NCBI GenBank assembly: GCA_040882845.1
Contig: JBBEAM010000007.1
Coordinates: forward strand, 1-64,000
Reading direction: 5' to 3'
DNA length: 64,000 bases
DNA from: JBBEAM01 sp040882845
GTDB lineage: Bacteria; Pseudomonadota; Alphaproteobacteria; Kiloniellales; DSM-21159
In this document: positions 24,484-34,192 of the stretch, in pieces
How the letters are laid out: every line of letters starts with the position of its first letter
Position numbering within the stretch: position 1 is the first letter of the stretch
Position numbers and translations under genes: made by a program
Notes under the pieces: model-generated
Databases searched by the model: none
Told to the model about the DNA's origin: nothing
The model's input: only the letters and a program-made list of their open reading frames with translations

Positions 24484-25518
24484 CTACTGCTGAAGCTGGC
24501 TGATCTCGTCGCTCGACTTCGAAACCGCCGGTCCCGGCGCGTCGCCGGCTTCGCCGTTGCTGATCTCATGCAGGCGGGTCTGCCGGTAGAGCGAGCGGAT
24601 GCGGGCGTAGTAGTCGATAGAATCGCGCTTCATATCCTCGATGAGATCCAGGTTGCGCGAGCGGAAATCGACCGCCGTCATACCGGCGCGCCCGAGGTTG
24701 TATTCCATCGGCAACAGATAGGTCAGGGGATCGAGGAAGTGATCGACCACCCGGCCGGCGCCGTCACGGGCGCTGGACGGTCCGATCAACGGCAGCACGA
24801 GATAGAAGCCCTCTCCTGCGCCATAGACCGCCATGGTCTGCCCGAAATCCTCGGAGTGGTAGTCCCAGCCGCTGTCGCCGGCGATGTCGAACAGGCCGGC
24901 CAGGCCGACCGTGGAGTTGATGAAAAAACGCGCGAGCGTCGCCTCGGCACGGTGCATCTCGCCCTGGAACAGATCGTTGGCCAGAGTGACCGGGGTGCGC
25001 AGGTTGCGCAGGAAGTTGCGCACCGAGTTGCGCACGCCCTCGGGAACCCAGAATTCGTAGGTCACCGCGATCGGCTTGAGGATGAAGATGTCGACGGTGT
25101 CGTTGATGGCGAACATGAAGCGGTTGAAGATCTCCAAGGGATCTCCGTCGTCCTCGGCCCCGTCCGGGCCGCCGATGTCGCTGGCCTGGGCGAGCTGGTG
25201 CCCCTGCAGCTCCTGCGAGGTGCGCGTCAGACCGAAGGCGTTATCCAGCTCGTCGGCGGGGCGTACCGCGCTCTGCGCCGGCGGCGAATCGCTCTGTGCG
25301 GCGGCGGCGGTTTGGATCTCCGCCGGGGACGGCGCGCCCCCGGCCTGCAGGGCCTGGGCGTCAGACAGCTCCGTGGGCGACTCGACGGCAACCGCTTGCA
25401 CCGGCACCTCGCGGGTTTCGAGAGGGAGATAGGTGCAACCGACCAGGGCGCCCGTCAAAACAGCGGCGGCGAGCAGGTCGAAAATCCGGTTCTTCGGAGC
25501 AGGTTTCGCGCTGGACAT
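24484..25518 (-). CDS. mlaA: MlaA (VacJ) outer-membrane lipoprotein
   Basis: 344 aa from the ATG at 25518. A longer frame to 25608 would bury the lipoprotein signal. The signal ends in lipobox LVGC (about Cys28). A low-complexity Pro/Ala/Ser linker (about 30-100) is longer than usual, then comes the MlaA domain (about 115-300, DPLEIFNRFMFAIND, NFLRNLRTPVTLANDLFQGE). MlaA sits with porins in the outer membrane and removes mislocalised phospholipid from the outer leaflet, passing it to MlaC. It is the first gene of the pair. Confidence 0.92.
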   Translation of the reverse strand: MSSAKPAPKNRIFDLLAAAVLTGALVGCTYLPLETREVPVQAVAVESPTELSDAQALQAGGAPSPAEIQTAAAAQSDSPPAQSAVRPADELDNAFGLTRTSQELQGHQLAQASDIGGPDGAEDDGDPLEIFNRFMFAINDTVDIFILKPIAVTYEFWVPEGVRNSVRNFLRNLRTPVTLANDLFQGEMHRAEATLARFFINSTVGLAGLFDIAGDSGWDYHSEDFGQTMAVYGAGEGFYLVLPLIGPSSARDGAGRVVDHFLDPLTYLLPMEYNLGRAGMTAVDFRSRNLDLIEDMKRDSIDYYARIRSLYRQTRLHEISNGEAGDAPGPAVSKSSDEISQLQQ

Positions 25519-25953
25519 GATCAATCTTGTTTCGCTCGTCCTGTAATACTCGTTGGATGCAGGGCAGATCGTTTCGAGGCCGAAGGCCAAGCCTGCGCCG
25601 CGCGACACGCCGGGTAGGCGGTTTTGCCGCGCAGCGTTAGCTCTCGCCGCAGTTTTTCAACTATGAACAAATATCCCCCGGTTCGAAGCTTTCACTCAGG
25701 TCACCCGCTAAAACGTTTCCGACGTTTCGTTCCAGCGCATTCTGCAGTGGTTCGGCATGATAGTTTCTTGGCCGAACGCGACTTCGCAATATCGACGCTA
25801 TCGGGTTACCACAGCTTCAAAACCTTGACCAGCAGGCTGACCGGCAGGGGAAGTTCATGGCGTCGCGAGTGTGACAATTATGCAACGAAGATTGGGGACC
25901 CCTCGCCGCTCCTGCGCAGCTTGGTTCTAACTATATGAAATAAAACAAATAGT
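25519..25953. other. 435-bp intergenic region upstream of mlaA
   Basis: Lies between the mlaA start and the stop of the transporter gene at 25954. A 104-codon plus-strand frame (25624-25938) has no ribosome site, no family look and unusual composition, and I do not call it. No promoter or hairpin stood out. Confidence 0.4.
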
Positions 25954-26880
25954 TTAACGCTCGAGAAGCCGCCGATAGAACGGCAGGATCACGGCGGGAA
26001 GGGTGTACATGGGAATCTGCGCCAGGGCGAAGAACAGCACCACATCGTAGTCCGAGTCCGGCGGCAGGGCCGCCAGCAACAGCCCCATGTTGCAGTTTCC
26101 GCTCAGCAGGCCGCAGGTCAGCGCCCGGCGCAGCCCCAGCCAGGAAAAGGCCAGCACGGCGAGAACCTGCAGCAGCGGATTGGCGACGAAGGCGGCGGCA
26201 AGCCAGAGCGCGACGACTCGGGGCCGATCGACGATCGCAGCGGTGACGCCGTCCATGATGGCCAGGGCGAAGACCAGCATCAGCAGCACGATGACGCCGT
26301 CGATCCGGCTGCCCCAGCTGCGCAGCTTCTGCGTGCCGGCCAGCCTGCGCAGAACTGCGGCGGCGAGGAAGGCGAGGGCGACCACCGCGGTCAGGCGCAG
26401 CATGAATTCGCCGACGCCGATCTCCAGGGAGACGCCGAGCAGGGCCAGCGCCAGCGGCGGTACGGTGATCGGAGTGAGCAGTGTCGCCAGCAGCCCGACC
26501 ACCACCGCCAGGGCGCCGTCGAGGCCGAGCAGAATGGCGATCGCCGTGGCGCCGAGGATCGGCGGCGCCGCCGCCATCAGGATCAGCGCGGTGGCGAGCG
26601 ACGGCGGCAGCGGCAGGGCCGAGAGAATTCCCCAGACCGCCAAGGGGGAGACCAGCATCATCCACAGCGTCGCCAGGCCGACCGTGAGCGGCCGGCGCAC
26701 GGTCTGCCGCAGCTCGCTCCAATCGACCCGCAGCAGCGACAGCATCAGCAGCAGGGCGACGGTATAGGGCAGCGCCGGCCGGACGACGCCGGCGATGTCC
26801 GGTAGCAGCAGGCCGAGGAAAACCCCGCCGAAGAGCACCTTCGGGCCCTGTCCGCCGAGTGCCGAGAGAAGTCGCCCCAT
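25954..26880 (-). CDS. Bile acid:sodium symporter (BASS/SBF) family transporter
   Basis: 308 aa, about 9-10 hydrophobic helices. The fold signature is visible in the helix-breaking MAAAPPILGATAIAILLGLDG (about 122-143) and the later GLLSGNCNMGLLLA segment, which correspond to the paired crossover motifs of SBF proteins. Sodium-coupled organic-anion uptake is the family function. The substrate here is not predictable. The divergent thioesterase start is 80 bases away. Confidence 0.75.
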   Translation of the reverse strand: MGRLLSALGGQGPKVLFGGVFLGLLLPDIAGVVRPALPYTVALLLMLSLLRVDWSELRQTVRRPLTVGLATLWMMLVSPLAVWGILSALPLPPSLATALILMAAAPPILGATAIAILLGLDGALAVVVGLLATLLTPITVPPLALALLGVSLEIGVGEFMLRLTAVVALAFLAAAVLRRLAGTQKLRSWGSRIDGVIVLLMLVFALAIMDGVTAAIVDRPRVVALWLAAAFVANPLLQVLAVLAFSWLGLRRALTCGLLSGNCNMGLLLAALPPDSDYDVVLFFALAQIPMYTLPAVILPFYRRLLER

Positions 26881-26960
26881 GTCGCCGCGCGCCTGTCGTT
26901 GAATCGGGCTGGACGCTAGCGGCTTTGCCCAACTCCGCCAATCGATTAAGCTCCCCGGCC

Positions 26961-27509
26961 ATGGAGAACGCCCCTCGCGATTCCGCGCCGCTGGAAATCC
27001 GCCGGTCGCGGGTTCTGCCGGAATGGATCGACTACAACGGCCATCTCAACGTGGCCTACTACGTGCTGGCCTTCGACGAGGCCTTCGACGATTTCATGGA
27101 CTATGTCGGCATCGACGCCGCACACCGCGCGGCCAGCGGCCACTCGATCTTCGCCCTGGAGCTGCACGTCAGCTACTTCAACGAGGTGCTGGAGGGCGCG
27201 CCGCTGCGCTTCACTTTCCAGCTGCTCGACCACGATGCCAAGCGGTTGCACTATCTGCTGCGCATGTACCACGGCGAGACGGAGCTCCATCTCGCCTCCT
27301 GCGAGGGGGTCTGTGTCTATGTCGATGCCGGCGCGCGCCGTTCCGTGCCCATGCCGCGGGAGGTGATCGCCCGGGTCGGGGCTGTGGCCGGCGCCCAGGC
27401 CGGACTGGACTGGCCCGAGGAGGTCGGTCATGTCATCGGCCTCCCGCGCAGGCGCCCGGATCGAAAACGGGACCCTGACCTGTTGTCCGCGGCGGCCCCG
27501 GAGAAATAA
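26961..27509 (+). CDS. Thioesterase family (hotdog fold) protein
   Basis: 182 aa from the ATG at 26961. An open extension to 26859 runs into the divergent gene. The hotdog/4HBT signature WIDYNGHLNVAYYVLAFDEA lies at about 19-38, followed by HVSYFNEVLEGAPLRFTFQLLD. It hydrolyses an acyl-CoA. The close relatives I recall act with carnitine/betaine metabolism, but nothing nearby supports that. The C-terminal tail after about 150 is Arg-rich and variable. Confidence 0.82.
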   Translation: MENAPRDSAPLEIRRSRVLPEWIDYNGHLNVAYYVLAFDEAFDDFMDYVGIDAAHRAASGHSIFALELHVSYFNEVLEGAPLRFTFQLLDHDAKRLHYLLRMYHGETELHLASCEGVCVYVDAGARRSVPMPREVIARVGAVAGAQAGLDWPEEVGHVIGLPRRRPDRKRDPDLLSAAAPEK

Positions 27510-27536
27510 AGTTGCCGCCACACCGCAAATCGCCAA

Positions 27537-28040
27537 ATGTGCAGCATGCGTCTTCTGATCCTCGCCCCCCTCTTCTTCATCGCCTTCGCCGCTTCGCCGG
27601 CCCTGGCCGGCTGCGCCGATCCGCCGGAGCCAGGGGTGAACTGGCAGCGCTGCAACTTCAATGGCGTCAACCTTACGGAACTCGATCTGGAGGGCGCGCG
27701 TCTGCGCGAGGCCTCCTTCCTGCGCGCCGACATCTCGGGCAGCAATCTTCGGGGGATCGAGGGCTTCAAGCTGCGCCTGGTCAACACCACGGCGCGGGAG
27801 GTCGATTTCGAAGGCGCGTCGATACCGCAGGCCGATCTGACCAAGGCGGATCTGACCGGGGCCAACTTGACCGACGCCGACCTGCGCAACGCCCGTCTCA
27901 ATCAGGCGATCCTGCGCGAGGCCAATCTCACCGGCGTCAATCTCGATGGTGCGGAGCTGACCGAAGCCGATCTCTCCGGCGCGACCTGGACCGACGGTGA
28001 GCGGATTTGCCGCGAAGGCTCGATCGGCCGCTGCTTCTAG
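27537..28040 (+). CDS. Exported pentapeptide-repeat protein
   Basis: 167 aa (ATG at 27537; a second ATG at 27546 is equally plausible). A signal peptide ends ALAG around residue 25. Pentapeptide repeats A(D/N)LxX run from about 40 to 152 (ADLTKADLTGANLTDADLRNARL), predicting a right-handed quadrilateral beta-helix. A Cys pair near the C-terminus (ICREGSIGRC) and one near residue 26/39 could form disulfides in the periplasm. The function is unknown, as for most of the family. It follows the thioesterase by 27 bases. Confidence 0.82.
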   Translation: MCSMRLLILAPLFFIAFAASPALAGCADPPEPGVNWQRCNFNGVNLTELDLEGARLREASFLRADISGSNLRGIEGFKLRLVNTTAREVDFEGASIPQADLTKADLTGANLTDADLRNARLNQAILREANLTGVNLDGAELTEADLSGATWTDGERICREGSIGRCF

Positions 28041-28051
28041 ACTATTCAAGC

Positions 28052-28097
28052 AGAGCAAGCTCGCATCAGGCGATTCTGCCAAATGCGGGCTTGCTCT
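28052..28097. terminator. Inverted repeat between convergent genes (possible bidirectional terminator)
   Basis: AGAGCAAGCTCGCAT (28052-28066) pairs with ATGCGGGCTTGCTCT (28083-28097), 15 pairs with one G-T wobble, around a 16-base loop. It fills the gap between the pentapeptide gene and the convergent GNAT gene and overlaps the stop of the latter. No T run on either side, so its action as a terminator is uncertain. Confidence 0.55.
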
Positions 28098-28608
28098 AGT
28101 CTTCGCCGGCGAGTGTCTCGAGGGCGCCATCGCTGATTCGGTAGGGCAGCCAGTCGTCGAGTTGGTGGCAGCCCAGCGCCTCGTAGAAGCCGCGCGCCGG
28201 GTTCATCGGCATCACCGAGAAGTCGAGGCGGCGGCAGCCGCGCTCCACCGCGATGGTGGCCAGGCGGCGCATGATCCTGCGCCCGACGCCCAGGCCGCGC
28301 GCCGTCTCGCGAACGAAGATGTCCTCCAGATAGAGCCCAGCGCGCCCTTCGTAGGTCGAATAGTTGGGATAGAACAGGGCGAAGCCGACAGCCTCGCCCG
28401 CCGCCTCGGCAATCAGGCATTCGAAGCGCGGCCGGGGGCCGAAGCCGTCGCGCCGGAGATCGGCCTCGGATACGCGCAGGGCATCGCGGTCGAGCGACTT
28501 GCCCGCGGTCTTGTAGAGGCCGTCGCTGTAGTCGGCCATCTCGAACACCATCCGCAGGATCTCCTCGACGTCGCTTTCGACGGCGGGGCGCAGGGTGACT
28601 TCGGACAT
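28096..28608 (-). CDS. GNAT family N-acetyltransferase
   Basis: 170 aa from the ATG at 28608. The open frame continues to 28824, but that part overlaps the divergent channel gene and is Arg-rich. GNAT motifs: an N-terminal TLRPAVESDVEEILRMV strand-helix, the acetyl-CoA pyrophosphate loop RGLGVGRRIM (about 108-117) after YLEDIFV, and the C-terminal NPARGFYEALGC. The closest look is to diamine/spermidine acetyltransferase-like members, but the substrate is unproven. Confidence 0.87.
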   Translation of the reverse strand: MSEVTLRPAVESDVEEILRMVFEMADYSDGLYKTAGKSLDRDALRVSEADLRRDGFGPRPRFECLIAEAAGEAVGFALFYPNYSTYEGRAGLYLEDIFVRETARGLGVGRRIMRRLATIAVERGCRRLDFSVMPMNPARGFYEALGCHQLDDWLPYRISDGALETLAGED

Positions 28609-28744
28609 CGCGGCTCTCGGCTTCTGGCAGGAGGGACTGGCGCAGACTAGCGGCGGGTCTGCCCGCCGGCAATCGGCCGCGCGGCCTTTCGCTTCGCGGA
28701 TTCCTGCGCGATAAAGGGATCGCCATGACCGTGATTCCGCTCCC

Positions 28745-30547
28745 ATGACCGTCCAGCCGCGCCTGCGCACCCGGCTGTCCTCCCGGCGCCGGATCGCCGC
28801 GACGGGCAAGCGGATCTTCCGCAACGATCAGGTGATTCTCTCCGCCCTGGCGGTGGCGATCGGCGGTCTCGCCGGCTTGGGGGCGATCCTGTTCCGCCTC
28901 GGCATCGACGCGGTGCAGTGGGGCGCGCTCGGTTTCTGGGGCGAGCAGGTGGTCAGCGGCGCGGCGCAGCAGCCCTGGTGGCGGCTGATCCTGGCGCCGA
29001 CCCTCGGCGGCTTGGTGATCGGCCTGGCGATCCATTTCTTCATGCCCGGGCGGCGCCCCCAGGCGGTCGCCGACGTGATCGAAGCGAGCGCCCTCAACGG
29101 CGGACGGATGTCGCTGAGGAACGGCGTCAAGGCGGCGCTGATCTCGGCCGGCTCGATCGGCGTCGGCGCCTCGGTCGGCCGCGAGGGGCCGGTCGTCCAC
29201 ATGGGCGGGGTGATCGGCTCCTTCGTCGCGCGCAGGCTGCATCTCGGCCGCCGCCTGACCCGCACCCTGCTGGGCTGCGGCGTCGCCTCGGCTGTGGCGG
29301 CCTCCTTCAACGCGCCGATCGCCGGGGTGTTCTTCGCTCTCGAGGTGGTGGTCGGCCACTACGCCCTCTCGGCCTTCGCGCCGATCGTCATCGCGGCGGT
29401 GGTCGGCACCCTGGTCAGCCGGGCGCACTACGGCGATTTCCCGGCTTTCATCCTGGTGCAGAACTACGAGATCGCCTCCTTTTGGGAGTTTCCCGCCTTC
29501 GTCCTGCTCGGCGTCGCCAGCGCCATCGCCGCGCTGGCCTTCATGTACGCGATCACCATGACCGAGGACGGCTTCAACCGTCTCGGCAGGATTCCGCGCT
29601 GGGGGCGCCCGGCGCTCGCCGGGCTGGCGGTCGGGCTGGTCGCCCTGGCCTATCCGCAGGTGCTGGGCGTCGGCTACGAGGCGACCGACGCCGCGCTAGG
29701 GGAGTCCTACGGCTTCTGGCTGCTGGTGCTGCTTGCGCTGCTCAAGATCGGCTTGAGCGGGCTCTGCCTCGGAGCCGGATTCGGCGGCGGCGTCTTCTCG
29801 CCCTCGCTGTTCATCGGCGCCATGCTCGGCGGCAGCTTCGGGGTGCTCGCAACCGGCGTTTTTCCCGAGCTCTCCTCCGGCCATGGCGCCTACACCGTGA
29901 TCGGCATGGGGGCGGTCGCCGGCGCAGTGCTCGGCGCGCCGATCTCCTCGATCCTGATGATCTTCGAGCTGACTGGCGACTACGAGCTGACCATCGCCCT
30001 GATGATGGCCACCGCCATCGCCAGCATCCTGGTGCAGCAGGTTTTCGGCCGCTCGATCTTCACCTGGCAGCTCGAACGCCGCGGGGTGAACCTGCGCGGC
30101 GGGCAGGAGATCGGCGTGCTGCGCTCCCAGACCTGCCGGGCGATGATGGACGCCACCTACGCCACCATCGCGCCCGACGCCCCCATCGCCGAGGTCCGCG
30201 AGGCGCTGATGAAGGCGCCCTGGGGCGAGCTCTTCCTGATCGATTCCGACGGTCGGCTGGCCGGCACCATCACCTTCGGCGATCTCTCCGGTTTCGCTTT
30301 CGACACCAGCCGGGACGCCGAATTGTCCGCCGCCAGGGTGGCCCGGGCGCGGCCGCCGGTGCTGGAGACCGGCGAGCATCTGGAGCGCGCGGTGCAGGTC
30401 TTCGGGTCCTCCGGCGAGCCGCATCTCGCGGTGGTCGACAATCGTCAGTCGATGAAGATGCTCGGCCTGCTGCACGAGCACGAGGTGATGTCGGCCTATC
30501 ACCGCGCCCTGGTCGAAGCGCGCAAGGAGGAACGGGGCGAGGTCTAG
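28745..30547 (+). CDS. ClC-family chloride channel/transporter with C-terminal CBS domains
   Basis: 600 aa. The ClC core (about 35-445) contains GVGASVGREGPVVHMG with the gating Glu in GREGP, then AASFNAPIAGVFFALE and GAGFGGGVFSPSLFIGAMLGG. About 465-590 hold a CBS pair (TCRAMMDATYATIAPDAP, GRLAGTITFGDL). The glutamates suggest a proton-coupled exchanger or gated channel for chloride or another anion. The CBS part is expected to sense nucleotides. A divergent promoter region of 136 bases is shared with the acetyltransferase. Its stop overlaps that of the next, convergent gene. Confidence 0.93.
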   Translation: MTVQPRLRTRLSSRRRIAATGKRIFRNDQVILSALAVAIGGLAGLGAILFRLGIDAVQWGALGFWGEQVVSGAAQQPWWRLILAPTLGGLVIGLAIHFFMPGRRPQAVADVIEASALNGGRMSLRNGVKAALISAGSIGVGASVGREGPVVHMGGVIGSFVARRLHLGRRLTRTLLGCGVASAVAASFNAPIAGVFFALEVVVGHYALSAFAPIVIAAVVGTLVSRAHYGDFPAFILVQNYEIASFWEFPAFVLLGVASAIAALAFMYAITMTEDGFNRLGRIPRWGRPALAGLAVGLVALAYPQVLGVGYEATDAALGESYGFWLLVLLALLKIGLSGLCLGAGFGGGVFSPSLFIGAMLGGSFGVLATGVFPELSSGHGAYTVIGMGAVAGAVLGAPISSILMIFELTGDYELTIALMMATAIASILVQQVFGRSIFTWQLERRGVNLRGGQEIGVLRSQTCRAMMDATYATIAPDAPIAEVREALMKAPWGELFLIDSDGRLAGTITFGDLSGFAFDTSRDAELSAARVARARPPVLETGEHLERAVQVFGSSGEPHLAVVDNRQSMKMLGLLHEHEVMSAYHRALVEARKEERGEV

Positions 30548-31686
30548 TCCTCCAGCAGGTAGCCGCCCTTGCGGCTTTCCAGGGGTTCCGTGCCGACGAT
30601 CTTGGCCATCGCCATGCCCTGGGCGACGTACTTGTGGGTCTTGCGCGACAGCACGAGGCCAGAGGTGCCGGCGCGGATTTCCCGCCGGCCGCGCAGCGGA
30701 TCCTCTGCGGCCGGATCGACCAGCGTGGCGATCAGATCGCCCTTGCGCACCGTCGCCCCCGGCTTGACGGCATAGCTCAGTATGCCGTTGCCGGGGCTGC
30801 GCAGGCTTTCCGTGGCGTCCAAGCGGCTGCCCTCGCAGAGCGGCGCGGGCAGGGGGCCGGGATCGCCGGCGATCATGCCGCGGCGCTGCAGGACGCGGTA
30901 GACGGCCGCGGCGTCGGGGCGGTTGATGGCGTCGGAGACCTCGGCGCCGCCGCGGAACTCCAGCGTGGTGGCGAGGCAGGCGGCCGGGATCGGCGCGTCC
31001 GGGAACTTCGCCGCCAGCCGGGTCCAAGGCGTCGAGAAGGCCTCGTCGAAGGAGGCGCCGCCGGAATCCTCGGCCAGCAGGGCCGCCCGGCAGCCGAGCT
31101 CGGCGACCAGGTCCTTGGCCTCGGGCCAGTGGGCCGGGATCAGGAAGCAGTGCATCAGCGCGTCGTCGTCGCAGTGCATGTCGAGCAGCAGGTCGGCGTC
31201 GCAGGCCTCGCGGGCCAGCGCCAGGCGCAGCGAGGAAAGCTGGTCGCTCGCTGCCATGCCGGCCAGGGCCTCGCGCATCGCGGCGCGGATCGCCGCCACG
31301 TTGCCCTCGGCGTCGGCGCCGAGCTTGCCGGCGATGTCCGCCTCGATCAGGGCCGCAAGATCGGGCCAGTTGCGGTTGAAGTTGCCGCCGCCGCGAATAT
31401 CGTAGCGCCCGGCGTGTTCGCCGTTGAAGATCTGCGCCAGGCCGACCGGGTTGGCGTAGGGCAGCAGCACGATCTCGCCCTGGATCTCGCCGCGCCCGGC
31501 GGCGGCGTCGAGCAGCTGCGCCAGGTGATGGGCGACCATCATCGCCGGAATTTCGTCGGCGTGCAGCGCGGCCTGGATATAGGCCTTGGGGCCCTGGCCC
31601 TTGGCGCCGTATCGCCGGAGCTGCAGCCGCCGTTTGCTGCCGGGGCCGGGGCTGACGAGGTCGATATGTTCGATCTGAAGCTGCAT
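30544..31686 (-). CDS. Succinylglutamate desuccinylase/aspartoacylase family metallohydrolase (M14-like)
   Basis: 380 aa from the ATG at 31686. The frame is open 44 codons further but Arg-rich. The zinc site is visible: HADE (about 43-46) and DMHCDDD (about 165) for the ligands, TLEFRGG (about 243) for the catalytic Glu, and RNWPDL for substrate carboxylate binding. Family members remove acyl groups from N-acyl amino acids or act as deacylases of small amides. A C-terminal domain of about 90 residues (PGATVRKGDLIATLVDP) resembles a biotinyl/lipoyl-like barrel common in this branch. Confidence 0.87.
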   Translation of the reverse strand: MQLQIEHIDLVSPGPGSKRRLQLRRYGAKGQGPKAYIQAALHADEIPAMMVAHHLAQLLDAAAGRGEIQGEIVLLPYANPVGLAQIFNGEHAGRYDIRGGGNFNRNWPDLAALIEADIAGKLGADAEGNVAAIRAAMREALAGMAASDQLSSLRLALAREACDADLLLDMHCDDDALMHCFLIPAHWPEAKDLVAELGCRAALLAEDSGGASFDEAFSTPWTRLAAKFPDAPIPAACLATTLEFRGGAEVSDAINRPDAAAVYRVLQRRGMIAGDPGPLPAPLCEGSRLDATESLRSPGNGILSYAVKPGATVRKGDLIATLVDPAAEDPLRGRREIRAGTSGLVLSRKTHKYVAQGMAMAKIVGTEPLESRKGGYLLED

Positions 31687-31861
31687 CTGGTGTAGTCCTT
31701 GCGGGGCGCGGGACCGTGGCACGGTGCCGCGCACTATTCTGCCGCCGCGCCCGCCGGTCAAGATCGCTGGACGGGTCTGGGAGCGGGCGGTTAGCCCGCG
31801 GCGGCAGGAAGGGTACAATGACGCTGGCGACTCCAGGCGTCGCGACTATTTTCAGGACGTG

Positions 31862-34186
31862 ATGAACGACAAGATCCAGAACCAGAAAGCGGCTTCCGGC
31901 CTCGGTGAGGCGTCGGCCGGCGACTATGCCGCCGCGCCGCGCCCGGCCTATTTCGCCGAGCTCAACGCGGCGCAGCGCGAGGCGGTGGAGAACCTCGACG
32001 GCCCGGTGCTGATGCTTGCCGGGGCCGGCACCGGCAAGACCAAGGCCCTGACCACGCGGCTGGCGCATCTACTGGTCTCCGGGAAGGCGCATCCGGGACA
32101 GCTTCTCGCCGTCACCTTCACCAACAAGGCGGCGACCGAAATGAAGGCGCGGGTCGCCGCGCTGCTCGGGCGCCCTTCGGTCGATGGCTGGTGGCTCGGC
32201 ACCTTCCACGCCCTGGCGGCGCGGATGCTGCGCGACAACGCCGAGGTCGTCGGCCTGAAGCGCAACTTCACCATCCTCGACACCGACGACCAGCTGCGGC
32301 TGATGAAGCAGATCCTGCGCACCGAGAGAGTCGACGACAAGGCCTGGCCGGCGCGTCTGCTGCTGGCCGCCGTGCAGCGCTGGAAGGACCGCGGCCTGAC
32401 GCCGGAGAAGATCTCGGCGGCCGAGGCGGGGGATCTCGCCAACGGCCGCATGGCCGAGGTTTACAAGGCCTATCAGGACCGCCTGGTCGAGTTGAACGCG
32501 GTCGATTTCGGCGATTTGATGCTGCACATGCTGACGGTCTTCCAGACCCGCGCCGACGTGCTGCAGCGCTATCAGCAGCAGTTCCGCTACCTGCTGGTCG
32601 ACGAGTACCAGGACACCAACGTCGCCCAGTATCTCTGGCTGCGGCTGCTCGCCCAGGCGCACAAGAACATCTGCTGCGTCGGCGACGACGACCAGTCGAT
32701 CTATGGCTGGCGCGGCGCCGAGGTCGGCAACATCCTGCGTTTCGAGACCGATTTCCCCGGCGCCAAGGTGGTGCGGCTGGAGCGCAACTACCGCTCGACC
32801 GGCCATATCCTGGGCGCGGCGTCGGGCCTGATCGCCCACAACGAGGGCCGGCTCGGCAAGACGCTTTGGACCGAGGACGGCGAAGGCGAGCCGATCCGGG
32901 TGCGCGGCCTGTGGGACGGCGAGGCCGAGGCGCGCTTCGTCGGCGAGGAGTTGGAGAAGATCCAGCGCGACGGTGGCGATCTCTCCGACTGCGCCATCCT
33001 GGTGCGCACCACCGCTCAGACCCGCGAGTTCGAGGAACGCTTCATCACCCTGGGGCTGCCCTACCGGGTGATCGGCGGCCCGCGCTTCTATGAGCGCCGG
33101 GAAATCCGCGATGCCTTGGCCTATCTGCGGCTGATCCAGTCGGGCGACGACGACCTGGCTTTCGAGCGGATCGTCAACCTCCCCAAACGCGGTCTCGGCG
33201 AGGCCAGCCTGCAGACCCTGCAGGCGCTGCGCCGGGCCAAGGGGACCTCGCTGCTCGACGCCGCGCGGGAAATCTCCCAGACTGAGGAGCTGCGGCCGCA
33301 GGCGCGCCGCGCCCTGGCCGACTTCGTCGCCGACATCGACCGCTGGCGTCTGGCGGCGCGGGAAATTCCCCATCCCGAGCTGACCGAAATGATGCTGGAC
33401 GAATCCGGCTACCTCGAGATGTGGCACAACGACAAGTCGATCGAGGCGCCGGGCCGTGTGGAAAACCTCCGGGAGCTGGTCAACGCCATCGCCGAGTTCG
33501 AAACCCTGGGCGGGTTCCTGGAACACGTCAGCCTGGTGATGGAGAACAACGAGGCCGGCAGCGAGCCGCAGGTCACGCTGATGACCCTGCACGCCGCCAA
33601 GGGACTTGAGTTCGATACCGTCTTCCTGCCCGGCTGGGAGGAGGGGCTGTTTCCCAACCAGCGGGGGCTGGACGAGAGCGGCCTGAAGGGGCTGGAGGAG
33701 GAGCGGCGGCTTGCCTACGTCGGCCTCACCCGGGCGCGCAAGCGGGTGGTGATCAGCCATGCCGCCAACCGGCGGCTGCATGGCTCCTGGACGGCGGCGA
33801 TTCCTTCGCGCTTCGTCGACGAGCTGCCCGAGGAGCATGTCGAGACGGAGACCGACCCGGGTCTCTACGGCGCGGCGCAGCCGAGCTGGGCCGGCTCGGT
33901 GTTTTCGAGCTGGGGGGAAAGCCGGGTTTCGCCGGGCATGCAGCGTGCCAAGGCCCGCGAGACGGCGGGGCGCAATGCCAGCCGCTTCTTCGAAGGCAGC
34001 GCCCAGGTGATCGAATCCCTGCCCCGCAGCGGCGCGCCGGCGATCGGCGAACGGGTGTTTCATCAGAAGTTCGGCTATGGCCGGGTGCGCGTGGTCGAGG
34101 GCGAGAAGCTGGTGATCGCCTTCGAAAAGGCGGGGGAAAAGAAGGTCATGGCCTCCTTCGTCGTCCCGGCCGACCAGGCGGGCTAG
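31862..34186 (+). CDS. uvrD: UvrD/PcrA-type superfamily 1 DNA helicase
   Basis: 774 aa from the ATG at 31862. A longer frame to 31724 overlaps the divergent hydrolase upstream region. SF1A motifs: AAQREAV (Q motif), Walker A AGAGTGKT (53-60), TFTNKAATEM, LLVDEYQDTN (Walker B), GDDDQSIYGWRGA, LERNYRS, LMTLHAAKGLEFDTVF, and YVGLTRARKR. The C-terminal tail (about 700-770) carries the GERVFHQKFGYGRV motif that binds RNA polymerase in UvrD/PcrA. It unwinds DNA 3'-5' in excision and mismatch repair. It is followed six bases later by prmA. Confidence 0.94.
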   Translation: MNDKIQNQKAASGLGEASAGDYAAAPRPAYFAELNAAQREAVENLDGPVLMLAGAGTGKTKALTTRLAHLLVSGKAHPGQLLAVTFTNKAATEMKARVAALLGRPSVDGWWLGTFHALAARMLRDNAEVVGLKRNFTILDTDDQLRLMKQILRTERVDDKAWPARLLLAAVQRWKDRGLTPEKISAAEAGDLANGRMAEVYKAYQDRLVELNAVDFGDLMLHMLTVFQTRADVLQRYQQQFRYLLVDEYQDTNVAQYLWLRLLAQAHKNICCVGDDDQSIYGWRGAEVGNILRFETDFPGAKVVRLERNYRSTGHILGAASGLIAHNEGRLGKTLWTEDGEGEPIRVRGLWDGEAEARFVGEELEKIQRDGGDLSDCAILVRTTAQTREFEERFITLGLPYRVIGGPRFYERREIRDALAYLRLIQSGDDDLAFERIVNLPKRGLGEASLQTLQALRRAKGTSLLDAAREISQTEELRPQARRALADFVADIDRWRLAAREIPHPELTEMMLDESGYLEMWHNDKSIEAPGRVENLRELVNAIAEFETLGGFLEHVSLVMENNEAGSEPQVTLMTLHAAKGLEFDTVFLPGWEEGLFPNQRGLDESGLKGLEEERRLAYVGLTRARKRVVISHAANRRLHGSWTAAIPSRFVDELPEEHVETETDPGLYGAAQPSWAGSVFSSWGESRVSPGMQRAKARETAGRNASRFFEGSAQVIESLPRSGAPAIGERVFHQKFGYGRVRVVEGEKLVIAFEKAGEKKVMASFVVPADQAG

Positions 34187-34192
34187 CCGCGT

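Noticed and set aside
25624..25938. 104-aa frame upstream of mlaA
   Set aside because: No ribosome-binding site, no recognisable domains, composition unlike neighbours.
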